64,000 nt of DNA from Clostridia bacterium (GTDB lineage: Bacteria; Bacillota; Clostridia; Oscillospirales; Acutalibacteraceae), in NCBI GenBank assembly GCA_017461235.1, contig JAFTYU010000036.1:62001-126000 (forward strand). Reading direction: 5' to 3'. The notes beneath the pieces are model-generated. The model was not told where the DNA came from. It saw nothing but the letters and a program-made list of their open reading frames with translations, and ran no database searches. Positions 61,331 to 64,000 of this stretch are shown here, in pieces; within the stretch, counting starts at the first letter, position 1; each line of letters starts with the position of its first letter. The position numbers were made by a program, and so were the translations under genes.

Positions 61331-61359
61331 TTGAATTCACATATTCATTATGTTAGAAT
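61331..61359 (+). promoter_or_regulatory. SigA promoter for the Nudix gene
   Basis: TTGAAT (61331-61336), 17-base spacer, TAGAAT (61354-61359), 27 bases before the ATG. It diverges from the rsmD promoter. Confidence 0.65.
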
Positions 61360-61386
61360 ATATAAAAATTGTACGGAGCATAGAAT

Positions 61387-61866
61387 ATGGCAAAAACAGA
61401 AATAACAAATATGGTTATGGTTCAGAATCCCCATACAAAAGATGTTTTAGTGCAAAGACGCATTAAATACTGGTGCGGAATCACCTTCCCCGGCGGTCAC
61501 CTTGAAAATGGTGAAAGCCTTTATGACAGCGCCGTAAGAGAGGTCAAAGAAGAAACGGGTCTGACAGTTAAAAATCTTAAGGCCTGCGGTCTTGTGAATT
61601 GGTATAACAACGAAACCCATGACAGATACATTGTACATTTTTATAAAACGAACGATTACGAGGGCGAATTACTTAAAGGAACGGACGAGGGTGAAGTGTT
61701 TTTCACCCCTATCGAAAGCATTAAAGCAATGCCGCTGTCCCCGAACTTCGACAAATATCTCAAGGTATTTTTAAACGATGATATCAATGAAATATATTGT
61801 GATTGGAATGAAAAAATGAAAGAGAACGCAGACGGCGAGCCCGAATGGGATTTTCAATATAAATAA
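61387..61866 (+). CDS. Nudix hydrolase, MutT/8-oxo-dGTPase-like
   Basis: 159 aa. The Nudix box is complete: GGHLENGESLYDSAVREVKE then ETGL (GX5EX7REUXEEXGU). The N-terminus (TNMVMVQNPHTKDVLVQRR) and C-terminus resemble small MutT/YtkD types that clean oxidised nucleotides. Substrate specificity is not certain. ACGGAG precedes the ATG. It is transcribed alone, opposite to its neighbours. Confidence 0.88.
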   Translation: MAKTEITNMVMVQNPHTKDVLVQRRIKYWCGITFPGGHLENGESLYDSAVREVKEETGLTVKNLKACGLVNWYNNETHDRYIVHFYKTNDYEGELLKGTDEGEVFFTPIESIKAMPLSPNFDKYLKVFLNDDINEIYCDWNEKMKENADGEPEWDFQYK

Positions 61867-61867
61867 A

Positions 61868-61901
61868 TCAAAGGAGCAAGTTTTTGGCTTGCTCCTTTAC
61901 T
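61868..61901. terminator. Bidirectional hairpin between the Nudix gene and uvrC
   Basis: AAAGGAGCAAG-TTTTTGG-CTTGCTCCTTT between convergent genes; moderate T runs on both sides. Confidence 0.65.
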
Positions 61902-63733
61902 TATTCACCCTTAAACGCTTTTATTATTTCAATGGCGTTCGCCTCGGTAATACCGGGAACTGACATAAGTTCCGCTTTTGTGGCTTTGCCGATTGCATCC
62001 ATTGTTTTGAATTTTATCATTAAGTTTCTTGCTTTCTTTTCTCCGATACCTTTTATCTGCGTAAGGCTCGCCGCGAGCGTTGATTTTTTATGCTTTTTGC
62101 GGTGGTACTGAATGGCATAACGGTGAACCTCATCCTGAATATTTGTAACAAGGGTAAAGGCTTTTTTTCTTGCATTAAAATCAATTCTGCCATTTCCCGT
62201 TGATATCGCCGAAGTTCTGTGCTTACTGTTTTTAACCATACCAAAAACAGGAACTTCAATTCCGTACTGTTTCATAATAGGCAGAACCGCGTTGACCTGA
62301 CCTTTACCGCCGTCAAGAAGAATTAAATCGGGAAGCCGTGCAAAGCCCACACTTAAGCCATCACTCTGCCCCTTGTGATATTCCTCAAATCTACGGGAGA
62401 GTACCTCTGCCATAGAACCGTAGTCATCCTGACCCGTAAAGCCCTTTATTGCAAAACGCTTGTATGCGCTTTTTAAGGGCCTGCCGTCTTTAAAGACAAC
62501 CATACCGGCAACGTTATCGCTGCCGCCCGTATGTGAAATATCATAAGCTTCGATGTATTCGGGAGTCTTGGAAAGACCCAACACCATCGCCAATTCCTCA
62601 AGGGCTTCACGATATCTGTCGTTCACACGATACTTTTCCGAAAGTTTCTGCATAGCGTTAGACTTGCACATATCTACAAGCTTTGCCTGAGTCCCCTTTT
62701 GGGGTATCACAATACTGACATTACTTCCGCGCTTTTCGGAAAGCCATTTTTCAATACTTTCCTTGCCGTCAACCTCACCGTCAATCTCAATTCTCGGCGG
62801 TACGTTTCTGCTCATAGAATAATATGATACAAGAAGCTCGGCACGCATCACAGGCAATGCTTCCCCTTCATCCGTAAAGAAATGCTCACTATCACAAAGA
62901 CTGTTATTCTCAAACCGCAAAACAGCGAAACAGGATTTGCCATCCATTGCGCAAAGTGCGAAAACATCCTGCTCTTTGTAAGTAGAGAAAACGACCTTCT
63001 GACTACTGCCGACCTTTTCTATGCTTTTTATGGTATCCCTTAATTTTGCCGCTTTTTCAAACTCAAGATTTTCTGCTGCAGCTTCCATCTGCAAAGTGAG
63101 TTTTCTGATAGTTTCTTTTCCACCGTATTTAAGAAATTCAATGGCACCGTCAACATTTTCAAGGTATTCACCTAAACTCAGCCTTCCGGAGCAAGGAGCG
63201 CAACAAATGCCGAGATGATAATTAAGACAGGGTCTCTCCTTACCTATATCACGCGGAAAAACCTTGTTGCACGTCGGAAGTTTATAAATTTTCTTCGCCT
63301 GCTCAACTGCCTTTGTTACCGAAAAGCCCGCGGTATAAGGTCCCATATAATCGGCGTTATCATCATCCTTCTGCAGCACGGCATAAACATTACGCCATCC
63401 ACGTGTGATTTTAATATAACTGAAGCCCTTACTGTCCTTTAAAAGTATGTTGTATTTGGGCATATTCTGCTTGATAAGGCTACACTCAAGCACCAATGCT
63501 TCAAACTCACTATCAGTGAGTATATAGTCAAAATCCTGCACATTTTCAACCATTCTGCGCACTTTTGTAAGATGCTTTTCCTGAGAGCCGAAATACTGAC
63601 TGACTCTGTTTTTAAGAGCTTTTGCCTTACCGATGTATATAATCTGCCCTGTTTTGTCTTTCATTATATAAACACCCGGGGTAAGGGGCAACTTATTGGC
63701 TTTGTCTTTTAATCTGCGAAGTCTTTGTTCCAT
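61901..63733 (-). CDS. uvrC: Excinuclease ABC subunit C
   Basis: 610 aa from the ATG at 63733, with AAAGGTGGTGAG upstream; a longer frame to 63823 crosses the HPr terminator. UvrC makes both incisions in nucleotide excision repair. N-terminal GIY-YIG nuclease: PGVYIMKDKTGQIIYIGKA. UVR motif: ENLEFEKAAKLRDTIK. Cys cluster: RPCLNYHLGICCAPC. C-terminal RNase H-like nuclease: YDISHTGGSDNVAGMVVF and ILLDGGKGQV; then tandem helix-hairpin-helix (IKGIGEKKARNLM, VPGITEANAIEII). Confidence 0.97.
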   Translation of the reverse strand: MEQRLRRLKDKANKLPLTPGVYIMKDKTGQIIYIGKAKALKNRVSQYFGSQEKHLTKVRRMVENVQDFDYILTDSEFEALVLECSLIKQNMPKYNILLKDSKGFSYIKITRGWRNVYAVLQKDDDNADYMGPYTAGFSVTKAVEQAKKIYKLPTCNKVFPRDIGKERPCLNYHLGICCAPCSGRLSLGEYLENVDGAIEFLKYGGKETIRKLTLQMEAAAENLEFEKAAKLRDTIKSIEKVGSSQKVVFSTYKEQDVFALCAMDGKSCFAVLRFENNSLCDSEHFFTDEGEALPVMRAELLVSYYSMSRNVPPRIEIDGEVDGKESIEKWLSEKRGSNVSIVIPQKGTQAKLVDMCKSNAMQKLSEKYRVNDRYREALEELAMVLGLSKTPEYIEAYDISHTGGSDNVAGMVVFKDGRPLKSAYKRFAIKGFTGQDDYGSMAEVLSRRFEEYHKGQSDGLSVGFARLPDLILLDGGKGQVNAVLPIMKQYGIEVPVFGMVKNSKHRTSAISTGNGRIDFNARKKAFTLVTNIQDEVHRYAIQYHRKKHKKSTLAASLTQIKGIGEKKARNLMIKFKTMDAIGKATKAELMSVPGITEANAIEIIKAFKGE

Positions 63734-63750
63734 AATACTCACCACCTTTG

Positions 63751-63786
63751 AAAAAAATAGGCGGTAAAGGTTACCCTTCACCGCCC
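63751..63786 (-). terminator. Terminator after the HPr gene
   Basis: Minus strand: GGGCGGTGAAGG-GTAA-CCTTTACCGCC, then a T run (63757-63751). It lies 15 bases after the HPr stop and just before the uvrC start. Confidence 0.85.
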
Positions 63787-63800
63787 TTTTTATAATTTGA

Positions 63801-64000
63801 TTATTCTGCGAAACCGCTTTCAACGAGTGCTACAAGAGCATTAACTGCCTGTTCTTCGTCAACACCGCCGGCAATAATGCGGATATCTGTGCCGCCCATA
63901 ATACCAAGAGAAAGAACACCGAGAAGGCTCTTTGCGTTAACACGTCTTTCTTCTTTCTCAAGCCAGATAGAAGATTTAAATTCGTTTGCTTTCTGGATAA
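63801..64000 (-). CDS. ptsH: HPr family phosphocarrier protein, C-terminal part (5' end outside window)
   Basis: About 66 codons, open to the right edge. The regulatory serine region RVNAKSLLGVLSLGIMGG matches the Ser46 site of HPr, which is phosphorylated by HPr kinase in catabolite control. It ends in ALVALVESGFAE. The His15 phosphorylation site lies beyond the window, so classic HPr and a Crh-like protein cannot be told apart. A strong terminator follows. Confidence 0.88.
   Translation of the reverse strand, partial: IQKANEFKSSIWLEKEERRVNAKSLLGVLSLGIMGGTDIRIIAGGVDEEQAVNALVALVESGFAE

Overview
The window looks like chromosome of an anaerobic, Gram-positive, spore-forming-lineage member of the Clostridia, probably Oscillospirales/Ruminococcaceae-like. 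The reasons are fairly AT-rich DNA, strong GGAGG-type ribosome binding sites, near-consensus SigA promoters (TTGACA-17-TATAAT), sporulation genes yqfC, yqfD and ylbJ, a T-box leader, an L20 leader, and Firmicute-type gene order (phoH-ybeY-dgkA-era-yqzL-recO; rnc-smc-ftsY; infC-rpmI-rplT). I see no prophage, CRISPR array, tRNA, rRNA or transposase gene. The assignment below family/order level is inference.

Layout. 1-6.2 kb: the end of a ribokinase, a lipoprotein alpha/beta hydrolase, purC with its own promoter and terminator, a 107-bp tandem repeat, a ChbG-type deacetylase with a peptidoglycan-binding membrane protein, and an orphan E2-type acyltransferase. 6.2-11.3 kb: a three-gene unit of ABC half-exporter, DUF1854-like protein and ABC half-exporter, both exporters carrying a zinc ribbon before the membrane domain. 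11.3-13.6 kb: an exonuclease/endonuclease/phosphatase-family protein and a membrane-embedded M28 peptidase. 13.65-21.4 kb (minus): housekeeping and sporulation genes mutS2, recO, yqzL-like, era, dgkA, ybeY, phoH, yqfD and yqfC. 21.4-24.8 kb (plus): ylbJ, a small Cys-rich protein, PRPP synthetase and a DUF4234 protein.

24.8-37.3 kb is a carbohydrate region. On the plus strand are a metallophosphoesterase, a GH27 alpha-galactosidase with an inserted beta-rich module, a MATE transporter, a GH29 alpha-fucosidase and, under a separate promoter, a fucose-isomerase-like protein. On the minus strand are a GH109-like alpha-N-acetylgalactosaminidase, a BadF-type sugar kinase and a GH4 glycosidase. Together these activities match the terminal sugars of mucin and A/B/H blood-group glycans (Gal, GalNAc, Fuc). 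A lone trpB under a tryptophan-type T-box sits between the two halves.

37.4-43.5 kb: a MacB/FtsX-like ABC transporter, and upstream of it an 852-residue exported protein built from two homologous halves, followed by a small lipoprotein. 43.4-63.8 kb (mostly minus): rdgB, ftsY (with the acidic region at the C-terminus), a MITE-like element, smc, a radical SAM protein, rnc, trmFO, topA, dprA, a TrmH-family methyltransferase, rplT, rpmI and infC (apparent AUC start, L20 leader), a zinc-ribbon PASTA pseudokinase, a coiled-coil protein, coaD, rsmD, a plus-strand Nudix hydrolase, uvrC, and the 3' part of an HPr gene running off the window.

The best candidates for little-described biology are the zinc-ribbon ABC/DUF1854 unit, the duplicated exported protein with its MacB-like ABC transporter, the predicted pseudokinase, the acidic-tailed FtsY, the blood-group-like glycan locus whose fucosidase gene lacks a canonical start codon, and the two non-coding repeat elements.
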